DNA from: an uncultured Eubacterium sp.
GTDB taxonomy: Bacteria > Bacillota > Clostridia > Lachnospirales > Lachnospiraceae
Direction of reading: 5' to 3'
Assembly (NCBI GenBank): GCA_910584595.1
Contig: CAJUBQ010000001.1
Span: 1 to 64,000 of the forward strand
DNA length: 64,000 nt
The notes below the pieces were generated by a model. The model saw only the letters and a list, made by a program, of their open reading frames with translations. It searched no databases and was not told the origin of the DNA. The position numbers and the translations under genes are program-made. Positions 35,774-44,191 of this stretch are shown one piece after another; position 1 is the stretch's first letter, and each line of letters starts with the position of its first letter.

Positions 35774-36496
35774 TTAAACTAACTGTTTTTTTAACTCTTC
35801 AATAATCATCTCCATCGGATCCCAGAAAATATAATCATTATCTATTCCTGTTTTTACCTCAGACTGTCTCTCATAATTTATCAACACAGGAAATTCCGTA
35901 CATCCCAATACAACATTTCTGATATAAAATTTGTCCAAAAACTGCTTAAATCTTTCCAAATACTCACCGGAGCTGATTTTATCATTTTTCACGCCTTCTA
36001 TAAAGTATCTGATTTCTGCATAATCTTCTTCTGATGGAGATATGCAACTTATCCCATATTCCTTCAGCTTATTCGGATACAACTGTTTCAAAAGCGCGCC
36101 TTCGGCTGCAATAATCAAAACTTCTTGAATATTATTTTCTTTCAATTTCTTTCCTAAACAATCTATAATATTCATAACTTTCGTCTCAGCTTCAGGTACT
36201 ATTTTATAAACGTCTTTTAAAAAATAGTGTGCCGTTCCGCAAACTAATATAATTCTGTCTGCCTTTGCATAGATCAATTTTTTCATGGAATCAGCAATTT
36301 CCCTGACTACCACATCATACTCTTCATCGTATAGCAATGCTCGCGTTCTGCTTGGCATAGTAAAATTATTATCCATCATAATATGCGGATAATTTCTTTC
36401 ACTCTCCGTCGCAAATTCTTCTAAAATTCTACGATAAAAATTAAGGGTAGCATATGCCCCGAATCCTCCGATTAAGCCAATCGTTTCTTTATACAT
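35774..36496 (-). CDS. aspartate/glutamate racemase family protein
   Basis: 240 aa. Starts IGLIGGFGAYATLNFYRRI. The two catalytic cysteines are visible in VCGTAHYF and VLGCTEFPVL, both with family-typical neighbours. Overlaps the upstream methyltransferase by 8 bp. A racemase in a glycan operon suggests that a D-amino acid, or a carbonyl compound of similar form, is part of the decoration. Its product would suit the HAD/nucleotidyltransferase set, but this link is inferred. Confidence 0.8.
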   Translation of the reverse strand: MYKETIGLIGGFGAYATLNFYRRILEEFATESERNYPHIMMDNNFTMPSRTRALLYDEEYDVVVREIADSMKKLIYAKADRIILVCGTAHYFLKDVYKIVPEAETKVMNIIDCLGKKLKENNIQEVLIIAAEGALLKQLYPNKLKEYGISCISPSEEDYAEIRYFIEGVKNDKISSGEYLERFKQFLDKFYIRNVVLGCTEFPVLINYERQSEVKTGIDNDYIFWDPMEMIIEELKKQLV

Positions 36497-37238
36497 ACTG
36501 CTGCCTCTCTAAAATAAAAAAGTACTGTGCCGTTTCTTTTCTGTTGTTTAATCCATCCTCTTCAAATAAAAATCCTTCTTTTTCAATAGAAAATCCCTTA
36601 CTGATAAGACTGTTATTTATAAATTTCATAAGTTCATTCCTTGTCCGATAAATAGCATGATATTCATCGTTTAGTTCATTAGAATAAAAATCCTTTAAGG
36701 TAAGCCTGTCCTTGAGTCCGATCGGTTCTCTGATACAAATCTTTGCCTGTTCATCACAAATACTTTCCAGCTGCTCCAAAAAACAATTCAAGTCCTTATC
36801 ATTAATGTACATCAATATTCCAATCAATAACACAGTGTTATAAGTCTCTCTTTTTTGTGCCGCAAGCACCGAAGCAATATCTGTTGCAGCTCCCTCATAA
36901 AAGAAGAAATTTTCTCTTCTATTTCTTTCATTTGCAATCTTAATTAATTCACTGCTGAAATCAATGCCACAGTATTCCTCAATTTCTTCTGTAATCGCAT
37001 CGGCCCATCTTCCGATACCACATGCAATATCCAGCAATTTTGTTTTTTTATTAATCGCAAGCATAGGCTTTAATTTTTCTATTTCTTTTTGATTTCTCTC
37101 ACGCACTAACTCCGGATGATCGTCCTGATACATCGTAACTGCATATGGATTGTCTTCCTTAAATTTATCTGCTCTGTTTTTAAAAAAATGTTTTGTCTCT
37201 GTATAATCTATATCTTCAATTTTTTGTACAATTCTCAT
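36489..37238 (-). CDS. SAM-dependent methyltransferase
   Basis: 249 aa. LLDIACGIGRWADAI is motif I, YCGIDFSSELI motif II, and YNTVLLIGILMYIND the motif IV region, followed by ICIREPIG. A typical class I small-molecule methyltransferase; sugar O- or N-methylation in the glycan pathway is probable. It lies between the GNAT acetyltransferase (3 bp gap) and the racemase (8-bp overlap). Confidence 0.8.
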   Translation of the reverse strand: MRIVQKIEDIDYTETKHFFKNRADKFKEDNPYAVTMYQDDHPELVRERNQKEIEKLKPMLAINKKTKLLDIACGIGRWADAITEEIEEYCGIDFSSELIKIANERNRRENFFFYEGAATDIASVLAAQKRETYNTVLLIGILMYINDKDLNCFLEQLESICDEQAKICIREPIGLKDRLTLKDFYSNELNDEYHAIYRTRNELMKFINNSLISKGFSIEKEGFLFEEDGLNNRKETAQYFFILERQQYV

Positions 37239-37241
37239 TTT

Positions 37242-37775
37242 TTACCTGCCCAACCTGTCTAAACGAATTCCATATTCTTCCTTTAACACTGCATACCATT
37301 TCAGCGTTTTATATTCTCCATATAAAAATAAATGATTTCGAAATTCTCCTTCGTATATAAATCCGCTCTTTTCATACAATTTGATCGCTCTTTTATTTTC
37401 TTCCAATACGTTCAAATATACCCTCTCTAACGCAATTTCATAAAACGCTTTATTTAGTATTTCCGCTGTTGCCAATGCGGCCAGACCACACCCTTGCGCT
37501 TTTTTTCTGAGAACAATTGCATATTCAGCTTTTTTTGCAGACAAATCCAGATTTTTCAAACTAATAGTACCTAAATATTCCCCACCATCATTTGTAATCG
37601 CATAATGAATACTATTCCCATCTTCTATAACATAAGATGCTGAACGTATAAACTTCAGCACATCTTCCATCGTTCTGTCTGCAGCAGCAAACTGAAACTT
37701 TTTTTGAATATCTTTATCATGCATCCATTCCAGCATACCTACGGCATCTTCACTCTTTAGTTTTCTTAAAACCAT
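37242..37775 (-). CDS. GNAT N-acetyltransferase, PseH/RimJ style
   Basis: 177 aa, AAAGGAG ribosome site. LRKLKSEDA at the start, EYAIVLRKKAQGCGLAALAT as the acetyl-CoA loop (Q/RxxGxG/A), and LNVLEENKRAIKLYEKSGF as the conserved end. Similar enzymes acetylate amino sugars on nucleotide carriers. Since an FdtA/FdtB pair lies directly upstream in the operon, it probably acylates dTDP-3-amino-3,6-dideoxyhexose, taking the place of FdtC. Confidence 0.8.
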   Translation of the reverse strand: MVLRKLKSEDAVGMLEWMHDKDIQKKFQFAAADRTMEDVLKFIRSASYVIEDGNSIHYAITNDGGEYLGTISLKNLDLSAKKAEYAIVLRKKAQGCGLAALATAEILNKAFYEIALERVYLNVLEENKRAIKLYEKSGFIYEGEFRNHLFLYGEYKTLKWYAVLKEEYGIRLDRLGR

Positions 37776-37796
37776 CCGGATCTTCTCCTTTTCTAT

Positions 37797-38897
37797 TTAA
37801 AAATGGTTCACCACTTCAATTACAGAAGTAATCTGATCTTCATCCATATTTGGATAAAGCGGTATGCTTACTTCTTTCTCACAAACAGCATTTGCTACCG
37901 GATAATTTTCTGCCTGCCTCCAATACTGTATGTATGCATCCTGTTTGAGAATAGGAATCGGATAATGGATATTGGTTTCTATACCATGTTCTGCTAAATA
38001 ATTTACAAATATTTCCCTTTTTTCCACTAATACCGGATAAATATGATATACATGCTCTTTTGCATGTTTCGGAAGCTTTGGGCATTTGACCTTTGGGTTA
38101 CAGATTTCTTTCGTATATCTTTCGGCAATGCTGCGGCGCTCTTGATTCCATTCATCCAAATACTGAAGTTTCACTGATAAAAACGCAGCCTGCAATTCAT
38201 CCAACCTGGAATTACATCCCTGGTAAATATGCTCATACTTCTTCAAACATCCATAGTTTCCATATGCCCGAATTTTTTCAGCAGCTTCAACATCATTTGT
38301 AACAACTGCCCCTGCATCTCCTAACGCACCCAGATTTTTTCCAGGATAAAAACTAAAAGCGGCTGCATCTGCCAACGTACCTGTTTTATTCCCATTTAAT
38401 TCTGCTCCATGCGCCTGTGCAGAGTCCTCAAATACCTTCAAATCATATTTTTGAGCCAAACTGCATATTGTTTTCATATCCGCACACTGTCCGTATAAAT
38501 GCACAGCTATGATTGCCTTCGTTTTGTCCGTTATTTTTTCTTCAATTTTATGTACATCTATCGTATAAGTATCCGGATCTATATCCACAAATATAGGAAC
38601 TGCCCCAGTATAACTAACTGCCAGCGCAGTTGCTATAAAGGTATGTGCAGGAACTATTACTTCATCCCCTTCACCTATCCCATATGCCATCAATATCAGT
38701 CGAATTGCATCCAATCCGTTTCCTGTACCTACACAGGCTTTCGCATTACAATACTGTGCAAATTCCTTCTCAAAACGTCTGTCTGCTTCTCCCCCTATAA
38801 ACCAGCTTCGATGCATCACCTGATGATATGCTTCATCTAATTTTTGCATGATTGGCTGATGTATTTTTTTTAAGTCCAAATATGGTACCTTTGCCAT
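37797..38897 (-). CDS. DegT/DnrJ/EryC1 sugar aminotransferase, FdtB-like
   Basis: 366 aa from the ATG at 38897, which has AGCAGGT upstream and gives the family-typical start MAKVPYLDLKK; an in-frame ATG at 38939 lacks a ribosome site. PLP fold type I enzyme: GTGNGLDAIRL, HLYGQCADM, EDSAQAHGA and the PLP lysine in SFYPGKNLGALGDAG. It is closest in style to 3-amino-3,6-dideoxyhexose transaminases. It works with the FdtA-like isomerase 50 bp upstream to make dTDP-Fuc3N or dTDP-Qui3N from a dTDP-4-keto-6-deoxyglucose made elsewhere. Confidence 0.85.
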   Translation of the reverse strand: MAKVPYLDLKKIHQPIMQKLDEAYHQVMHRSWFIGGEADRRFEKEFAQYCNAKACVGTGNGLDAIRLILMAYGIGEGDEVIVPAHTFIATALAVSYTGAVPIFVDIDPDTYTIDVHKIEEKITDKTKAIIAVHLYGQCADMKTICSLAQKYDLKVFEDSAQAHGAELNGNKTGTLADAAAFSFYPGKNLGALGDAGAVVTNDVEAAEKIRAYGNYGCLKKYEHIYQGCNSRLDELQAAFLSVKLQYLDEWNQERRSIAERYTKEICNPKVKCPKLPKHAKEHVYHIYPVLVEKREIFVNYLAEHGIETNIHYPIPILKQDAYIQYWRQAENYPVANAVCEKEVSIPLYPNMDEDQITSVIEVVNHF

Positions 38898-38947
38898 TCT
38901 ATTTACCTGCTTTTCTGTTTCTTGTATGAAATCATTCATCTTTGATT

Positions 38948-39352
38948 TTACTTATCTGCTTTTATCATTTTCAGGAATGTATCATAATCCCGAATATAAT
39001 CATCTTCTTTATATACTTCCGAAGCCAGCACCATTAAAACTGCATCTTTTGAAAAATCATACATTTCCCGCCACATATTATTTGGCACATATAATCCCTC
39101 GTATGGTCTCTCTAATGAAACGATCTTTTTTTCTCTTCCATTGTCCAATAATATTTTACAGCTTCCATGTATACAGATAAGTATCTGTTCCAGTGACTTA
39201 TGTGCATGTAATCCGCGCCTCACCCCATCGATCGTATCATACATATAATACACCCGTTTGATTTCAAAAGGAATATCATTGAATTCTTCCAATGCTACTA
39301 ACATTCCTCTGTCATCGCCATGCTGCTGAAACGCATATTTGACAATTTGCAT
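38948..39352 (-). CDS. FdtA-like sugar 3,4-ketoisomerase (cupin)
   Basis: 134 aa, AGGAGGA ribosome site. Typical FdtA/WxcM cupin: KRVYYMYDT, RRGLHAHKSLEQ with the conserved HAHK, GSCKILLDNG, GLYVPNNMWREMYDFS and YDTFL. It converts dTDP-4-keto-6-deoxyglucose to the 3-keto isomer, the branch point to 3-amino-3,6-dideoxy sugars. The rmlA/rmlB enzymes that supply the substrate are not in the window. Confidence 0.88.
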   Translation of the reverse strand: MQIVKYAFQQHGDDRGMLVALEEFNDIPFEIKRVYYMYDTIDGVRRGLHAHKSLEQILICIHGSCKILLDNGREKKIVSLERPYEGLYVPNNMWREMYDFSKDAVLMVLASEVYKEDDYIRDYDTFLKMIKADK

Positions 39353-39373
39353 GTCTGATTCCTCCTGTTGGTA

Positions 39374-41506
39374 TCATATATCTTTATAACCCGGATCAAA
39401 AAACATTGTTTTCCTGTTCATATTGTAAAAATCATTTAATTCAAACTGATATTTCGTTTTTAATATATCTCTGATTTCTTCATCTTCTAACAACTCTATA
39501 AACAATTTTACTGCAAAGCAATTTCCAAAATTCCAAAGAATAAAAGCTTTTTCGCATAAAATCTCTTTTTTTCCTTCAGCTTTTGGATTTTTCATATACT
39601 TACAAAACAGCTGTGTAAATTTTATATCCTGCATCGTCTCTATAAAATAATACTGCACCCATCTTTCTTCATGGCACGTTCTATTCAGCTGTCCCGGATT
39701 CACAGCGCTTAAATTCTTATTTTTTCCGCCTTTAGTAAACTGTCTGTAATATGTTAATCTTTCCTGTAAAAAATAAACAGGGCCTTCTGTAAGAAGACGA
39801 AGCCATAAATCAAAATCCTGCAATTGAAGCAAGCCATAGCGATAATAGCCCGTTCTCTCCAACATCTCCTTACGGATACAAGCGCTTGGAGCACACATAT
39901 AATTAGAAGTTTTCATCATCCTGTGAATCCATAATCCCTGGCTAAAATTGTCGGCGCTTAATTTATAACGTAATTTCATATTTTCCTGATTATTTTTTTT
40001 ACCATTTTCGTCTATGACATCGATCCATGTAAAACATGCGCTGTAAGCAGAATGCTCTTCCAAAAAAGCTACCTGTTTAAACAGTTTTTCTTTATCCCAT
40101 AAATCATCATGGCCAATCAAAGCTACATACTTACCTTTTGCATGATGAAATCCTACATTACCTGCATTACAAACATTGTTATTTTGATCTAAAAAATATG
40201 TTTTGATCCTTTCATCTTTATAAGCGGATATAATTTCTCTGCTCCGGTCTGCAGATGCATCATCTACAATAATAATCTCGGTATTTTCATATGTCTGGCC
40301 CAAAACGCTTTCTATCGTTTTTCCAATTGTATCTTCACCGTTATAAACCGCAATAATGACACTGACAAGCGGTTGATCTGTTTTTTCATCAAGCAGATAT
40401 TCATATATCGCAGTTGTATTTCTTAATGAAATACTCGAAATTTTAGAAATAGCATCTTTGGAAATTCGACCCATAAGGACTTTCTTCTTTAACTCTTCGA
40501 TCCGCTCATCTTCTTTATGAAACGCAATCCTAAGCAGTGCAAATCGAATCCAGTTATAAAATTCATACATCTGTGTCCAGCTGTGGAAACGGAACCATTC
40601 ACTATGATTCATGCAAATATTACTGGCTCCTTCCAATTCATAAATCTCCATCATATTGGCTATTTCACGAACTTGCATATCTCCTGGCCAGCTCAATCGA
40701 ATTTCTTCAGCCAGTTCTTCCATAACCTGATACATTCCTTTTTCCATAATCCGTATCATATTATTTCGAATACTGCATACCTGAGCTGATTGTTCTGTAA
40801 ATTTCTTTAGTGCCTCTTCCCTGTTTTCATCACTCTTAAATACATCCGGATATTGCTGAATCATTTGAAACCGAAGCCTTGTATATTCTTTCATATCATT
40901 CCATAGTTTTATATGATAACACCATGGCATATTCTGTTTGGGTACAACTGCCAGATATCCTTGCTTTTTCATTTCGAGCGATAGCGCAATATCATAAAAA
41001 TCCCATCCATCCAGCACATCTTCTAACACTTCCTGCCAGCCGATATCATATTGTGTAATCATAATTGTACCCTGAACAGCCATAACAGACTCATACTCTT
41101 TTTCCGGCTGCCGCAGCTTGAAATCGTCTGCAAGAGTTCTTCCATCAAATATTTCCATACTTCCAACATCCCAACATTCCATACAGTCAGCATTCTCCGG
41201 AAGCTTACTGCAGCCTGCCATACCTATTAAGCCTATCTTTTCATCCTTTTCAAAAATATTTAACAGGTCAGGTATAAAATTTCGGTTCAATATAAAAACA
41301 TCCTGACGCAGATAAACTTTATATTTCGCATCACTCGCCTGCATTCCCGCACGATACCCTTGAACCATAGAATCTGCTTCCTGAATACAGATAATATCAG
41401 TTGTAAAATGCTCCGGAACTTCCAATTCATTAATATAACGAACACATTCATTATAATATTGTTCATTATCTGCGCAGATAATAAATGCTATCTGATTTAC
41501 ATTCAC
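39374..41506 (-). CDS. two-domain glycosyltransferase (PF13712 type plus GT2)
   Basis: 710 aa from GTG 41506, placed 10 nt after AAGGAG; an in-frame ATG at 41578 has no ribosome site. Residues ~1-215 carry the PF13712 block (YRAGMQASDAKYKVYL, RQDVFIL, VQGTIMITQYDIG, GWDFYD, WCYH). A helical part follows (FALLRIAFHKEDERIEEL). From ~370 there is a complete GT2 domain: VSVIIAVYNGEDTI, IIIVDDASADRS, CNAGNVGFHHAKG, YVALIGHDDLWD and the W/QDFDLWLRL acceptor motif. Two catalytic sites suggest two successive transfers. First gene of the long operon. Confidence 0.82.
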   Translation of the reverse strand: MNVNQIAFIICADNEQYYNECVRYINELEVPEHFTTDIICIQEADSMVQGYRAGMQASDAKYKVYLRQDVFILNRNFIPDLLNIFEKDEKIGLIGMAGCSKLPENADCMECWDVGSMEIFDGRTLADDFKLRQPEKEYESVMAVQGTIMITQYDIGWQEVLEDVLDGWDFYDIALSLEMKKQGYLAVVPKQNMPWCYHIKLWNDMKEYTRLRFQMIQQYPDVFKSDENREEALKKFTEQSAQVCSIRNNMIRIMEKGMYQVMEELAEEIRLSWPGDMQVREIANMMEIYELEGASNICMNHSEWFRFHSWTQMYEFYNWIRFALLRIAFHKEDERIEELKKKVLMGRISKDAISKISSISLRNTTAIYEYLLDEKTDQPLVSVIIAVYNGEDTIGKTIESVLGQTYENTEIIIVDDASADRSREIISAYKDERIKTYFLDQNNNVCNAGNVGFHHAKGKYVALIGHDDLWDKEKLFKQVAFLEEHSAYSACFTWIDVIDENGKKNNQENMKLRYKLSADNFSQGLWIHRMMKTSNYMCAPSACIRKEMLERTGYYRYGLLQLQDFDLWLRLLTEGPVYFLQERLTYYRQFTKGGKNKNLSAVNPGQLNRTCHEERWVQYYFIETMQDIKFTQLFCKYMKNPKAEGKKEILCEKAFILWNFGNCFAVKLFIELLEDEEIRDILKTKYQFELNDFYNMNRKTMFFDPGYKDI

Positions 41507-41593
41507 TTTTGCTATACTCCTTATTTTTGAACTTATACACAAAAATCTTATAAAAACTTCTGTATTTTTATACCACAACCCAAAATAAAAATA

Positions 41594-42427
41594 TCATCGA
41601 TCATAATCTTCCAGCGCTTTTTTCGCATCTGCATAATTGCAACCTGTTTCCGCCATTATATCTTCTATAATCACCGCATCACTAAATAAATGACGTCGGC
41701 CACTCTTTATAATTCCTTCTGCTCGCCCCTCTGCTCGTCCTTCTGCTCGCCCTTCTGCTCGCCCTTCTACTCGCCCTTCACGTCGTGCATCCATTTCAAA
41801 AGCCTGCCATGTCATATATTCAACCTCCCATTCCTTATGCATTCTTGCTTTTTCTACTGCTCTTTCTATATCTCCTACAAAATTATTTTCATTTATCTTT
41901 CCATTCAAATAATCCAAGAACGCATTAAAGTCTTTGGTTAACCCTTCTCTGTCACTGTCAGGATTTACAAATATCTTTTCTGTCTCATCACCCATAATAA
42001 GTTCCGGCAGTTGTATGCATCTGTTTTCAAAAGAATATATCGGCAGCCGCTTTCCAAAATAGTCAAATGTACATATAAATATAATAATTGTATGCGGCAA
42101 ATCCCCATAATCCATACCCTTTTCCAGATGATTTAAATCAATCATAGCCTGATAATAACGCAGACGCTTGGACAAATAAGGTTTTACGGAAGTTTGCATC
42201 TCTAAATCATATACCGTTTCTGCCTCATCCTCCAGATACACATCCATACGAATCCCTTTTGAACCTGCTGTAATATTTATCGCCTGTTGTGCTCCTTGAA
42301 TTACAATTTTTTTCACCTTTTTTCCTAAAATCATGTTCAAAATACGTTTACAAATCTCTGGATTCGTCGTCATGACTTTACAGAACATAAAATCATCTAT
42401 AAATTGTAAGTCCTGATATTTTTTCAT
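41594..42427 (-). CDS. Rpn/PD-(D/E)XK nuclease-family transposase-like protein
   Basis: 277 aa. LQFIDDFMFCKVM at the start, IRMDVYLEDEAETVYDLEMQ with the D...ExQ nuclease core, then YYQAMIDLNHLEKGMDYGDL and IFICTFDYF, are diagnostic of the Rpn family. Near the C-terminus EGRV-EGRA-EGRA-EGRA-EGRA reflects a 12-bp DNA repeat (about 41700-41775). Rpn proteins promote RecA-independent recombination, and some act in phage defence. It is probably a passenger at the start of the glycan operon. Confidence 0.85.
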   Translation of the reverse strand: MKKYQDLQFIDDFMFCKVMTTNPEICKRILNMILGKKVKKIVIQGAQQAINITAGSKGIRMDVYLEDEAETVYDLEMQTSVKPYLSKRLRYYQAMIDLNHLEKGMDYGDLPHTIIIFICTFDYFGKRLPIYSFENRCIQLPELIMGDETEKIFVNPDSDREGLTKDFNAFLDYLNGKINENNFVGDIERAVEKARMHKEWEVEYMTWQAFEMDARREGRVEGRAEGRAEGRAEGRAEGIIKSGRRHLFSDAVIIEDIMAETGCNYADAKKALEDYDR

Positions 42428-42542
42428 TATAACAGTACACTCCTTAGTACATTCTATTATTCATTATATGCGAAAGGCAAAGTTTTCGCAAGATAATCAT
42501 TATTACATGATCGTTTAATACAAAATATTGTATACTCAAAAC

Positions 42543-42569
42543 TAATTTTTAAAGCAATTTGTCCGATAA
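42543..42569 (+). promoter_or_regulatory. candidate sigma-28 promoter for a glycosyltransferase gene
   Basis: TAAT (42543-42546), 16-bp spacer, CCGATAA (42563-42569). The spacing and boxes are those of the flagellar sigma factor, and the same TAAT-N16-CCGATA form precedes flaG. A sigma-A-like TTTAAT/TATACT pair also lies just upstream, so dual control is possible. Confidence 0.45.
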
Positions 42570-42616
42570 ACTATTCAGTAAAAAATTCAAAATGACTAAG
42601 GAAAGAGTAAACAAAA

Positions 42617-43621
42617 ATGAATCCTAAAATAAGTGTTATTGTACCAGTATATAACCAATCTAAAATATTAAATGAATGTCTCGGAAACCTTGTACATCAA
42701 ACAATAATTCCCACAATCCCGATAGAGGTGATTGTTATAAACGATGCATCCACAGATGATAGTATATCTGTCATCCGCCAATGCCAGTCACAATTTCCTG
42801 AAATTATTCAGGTTATAGACTCTTCTGAAAATATGGGCCCGGGCGGTGCAAGAAATTTGGGAATTGAAGCAGCCAGAGGTCAATATATCGGATTTGTGGA
42901 CAGTGATGATCTGGCAGAGCCATCCATGTATGAAAAATTATATCATGCTGCAGTTCAGACAGGTTATGATATCATCGACTGCGGATACTACCGTCAGGAA
43001 AACGATCTTGCCATTGTACATACCGCTGATGAACAAACCGGTTTTTTAGATGATAAAAAGCGCATGGAACTTATCGTAAGCGGCGGTTATCTGTTTAGTA
43101 AATTATACCGAAAAGAATTATTCCAGGATTTGAAATTGCGTTTCCGTTCGAATGTGATATTAGAAGATGCAGATTTTTTAACTTATTTGTTTGCAACAGC
43201 TACATCTATCGGTAATGTAAAAGAAGTCCTGTATTTTTATCGAAATCAGCCTGCATCAGCCTCCAAAATCCTGCAGACAGATAAATATTATTATAATATA
43301 TATGAAGCTATGAAAAATATTTATGATAAAACATTTTGCCTGCCTAATTACCACGGGATACAGCCTGCAATCGAATACGAACTGCTGCAAATGTACTCTT
43401 ACGGCGTCAATATCTGTATCAAAGCTCATTTAAATCATGAAGCGCGCAGTTTGATACAAATGTTAAATAATCTGGCTGAATTAAAAAAGAAAACGGTACA
43501 TGAAGGATATGAAAATCCTTATGTTCAAGCTAAAATCAGCCCTTTGGACATTCAAATTATGCAGCTGAATGACCAGGATCCCTTACTGCTGCTAAGATCT
43601 GTTCAATCATCAGCGAAATAA
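42617..43621 (+). CDS. GT2 family glycosyltransferase
   Basis: 334 aa, AAGGAAAG upstream. Canonical GT-A: ISVIVPVYNQSKIL, EVIVINDASTDDSI, NMGPGGARNLGIEAARG, YIGFVDSDDLAE (DxD), then LFSKLYRKELF and LEDADFL. The C-terminal third is helical. A single plus-strand gene within the minus-strand glycan cluster, with a candidate sigma-28 promoter, so probably co-expressed with flagellin. Confidence 0.88.
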   Translation: MNPKISVIVPVYNQSKILNECLGNLVHQTIIPTIPIEVIVINDASTDDSISVIRQCQSQFPEIIQVIDSSENMGPGGARNLGIEAARGQYIGFVDSDDLAEPSMYEKLYHAAVQTGYDIIDCGYYRQENDLAIVHTADEQTGFLDDKKRMELIVSGGYLFSKLYRKELFQDLKLRFRSNVILEDADFLTYLFATATSIGNVKEVLYFYRNQPASASKILQTDKYYYNIYEAMKNIYDKTFCLPNYHGIQPAIEYELLQMYSYGVNICIKAHLNHEARSLIQMLNNLAELKKKTVHEGYENPYVQAKISPLDIQIMQLNDQDPLLLLRSVQSSAK

Positions 43622-43667
43622 ACAAATCGAATCCGCTTCTCGTAGGATAACAATACAGAAGGAAAGA

Positions 43668-43690
43668 AATCAGGATATAATATCCTGATT
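43668..43690. terminator. bidirectional terminator hairpin
   Basis: AATCAGGATAT-A-ATATCCTGATT is a perfect 11-bp stem between the ends of two converging genes. The T-rich side favours the minus direction. Confidence 0.5.
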
Positions 43691-43711
43691 CTATCCTCCT
43701 GCATCTTCTTC

Positions 43712-44074
43712 CTAAGCAATTACTTCGTTTGCACTTTCCCCCAAAAGCTTAAACATTGGAATAACTTCTTTAAATCCTTCTGCCATCTTCTGATCGTCTT
43801 TTGCATTAATTGCATCGGTTAATATTAAAATTTTGCTGTTAAAAACCTCTTTATCAATACGCTCTTTTCCTTCATTAAGCAACTCCATCGTTCCATTCAT
43901 AACCTGAATTTCCCAATTCATTGCTTTAATAATATCTTCCAAAAAAGCATCCGTATCTTCCAGACGCGCACCAGACAATTCTTTCGTAATAATTTCCATA
44001 TTCTTAACTAAACGAGTATTGAATTCCATCAGCGTTTCCAATGCTTCTTTCTGCTCTGCCCGATTATCTTCCAT
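43712..44074 (-). CDS. small all-helical protein, unknown
   Basis: 120 aa, family not recognised. Almost all helix, with heptad-like hydrophobics (TLMEFNTRLVKNMEII, ILILTDAINAKD, FKEVIPMFKLLGE). No signal or membrane segment. Size and style recall flagellar chaperones such as FlgN/FliT, but I see no specific motif. Located after a DUF4422 glycosyltransferase with a 117-bp gap. Confidence 0.55.
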   Translation of the reverse strand: MEDNRAEQKEALETLMEFNTRLVKNMEIITKELSGARLEDTDAFLEDIIKAMNWEIQVMNGTMELLNEGKERIDKEVFNSKILILTDAINAKDDQKMAEGFKEVIPMFKLLGESANEVIA

Positions 44075-44191
44075 GATCTTTACACCCGGTCATCCAGACC
44101 GCCCTTTCTGTTTATTTAAAATAGTACAACCTATATATCGGCACAAACTGCTTAATCTTTAATTCTTCCGTCTGAACTTTTACATTCCAAT

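Noticed and set aside
35161..36496. Peptidoglycan D-amino-acid operon
   Set aside because: The racemase is surrounded by glycan-modification genes and there are no ligases or penicillin-binding proteins.
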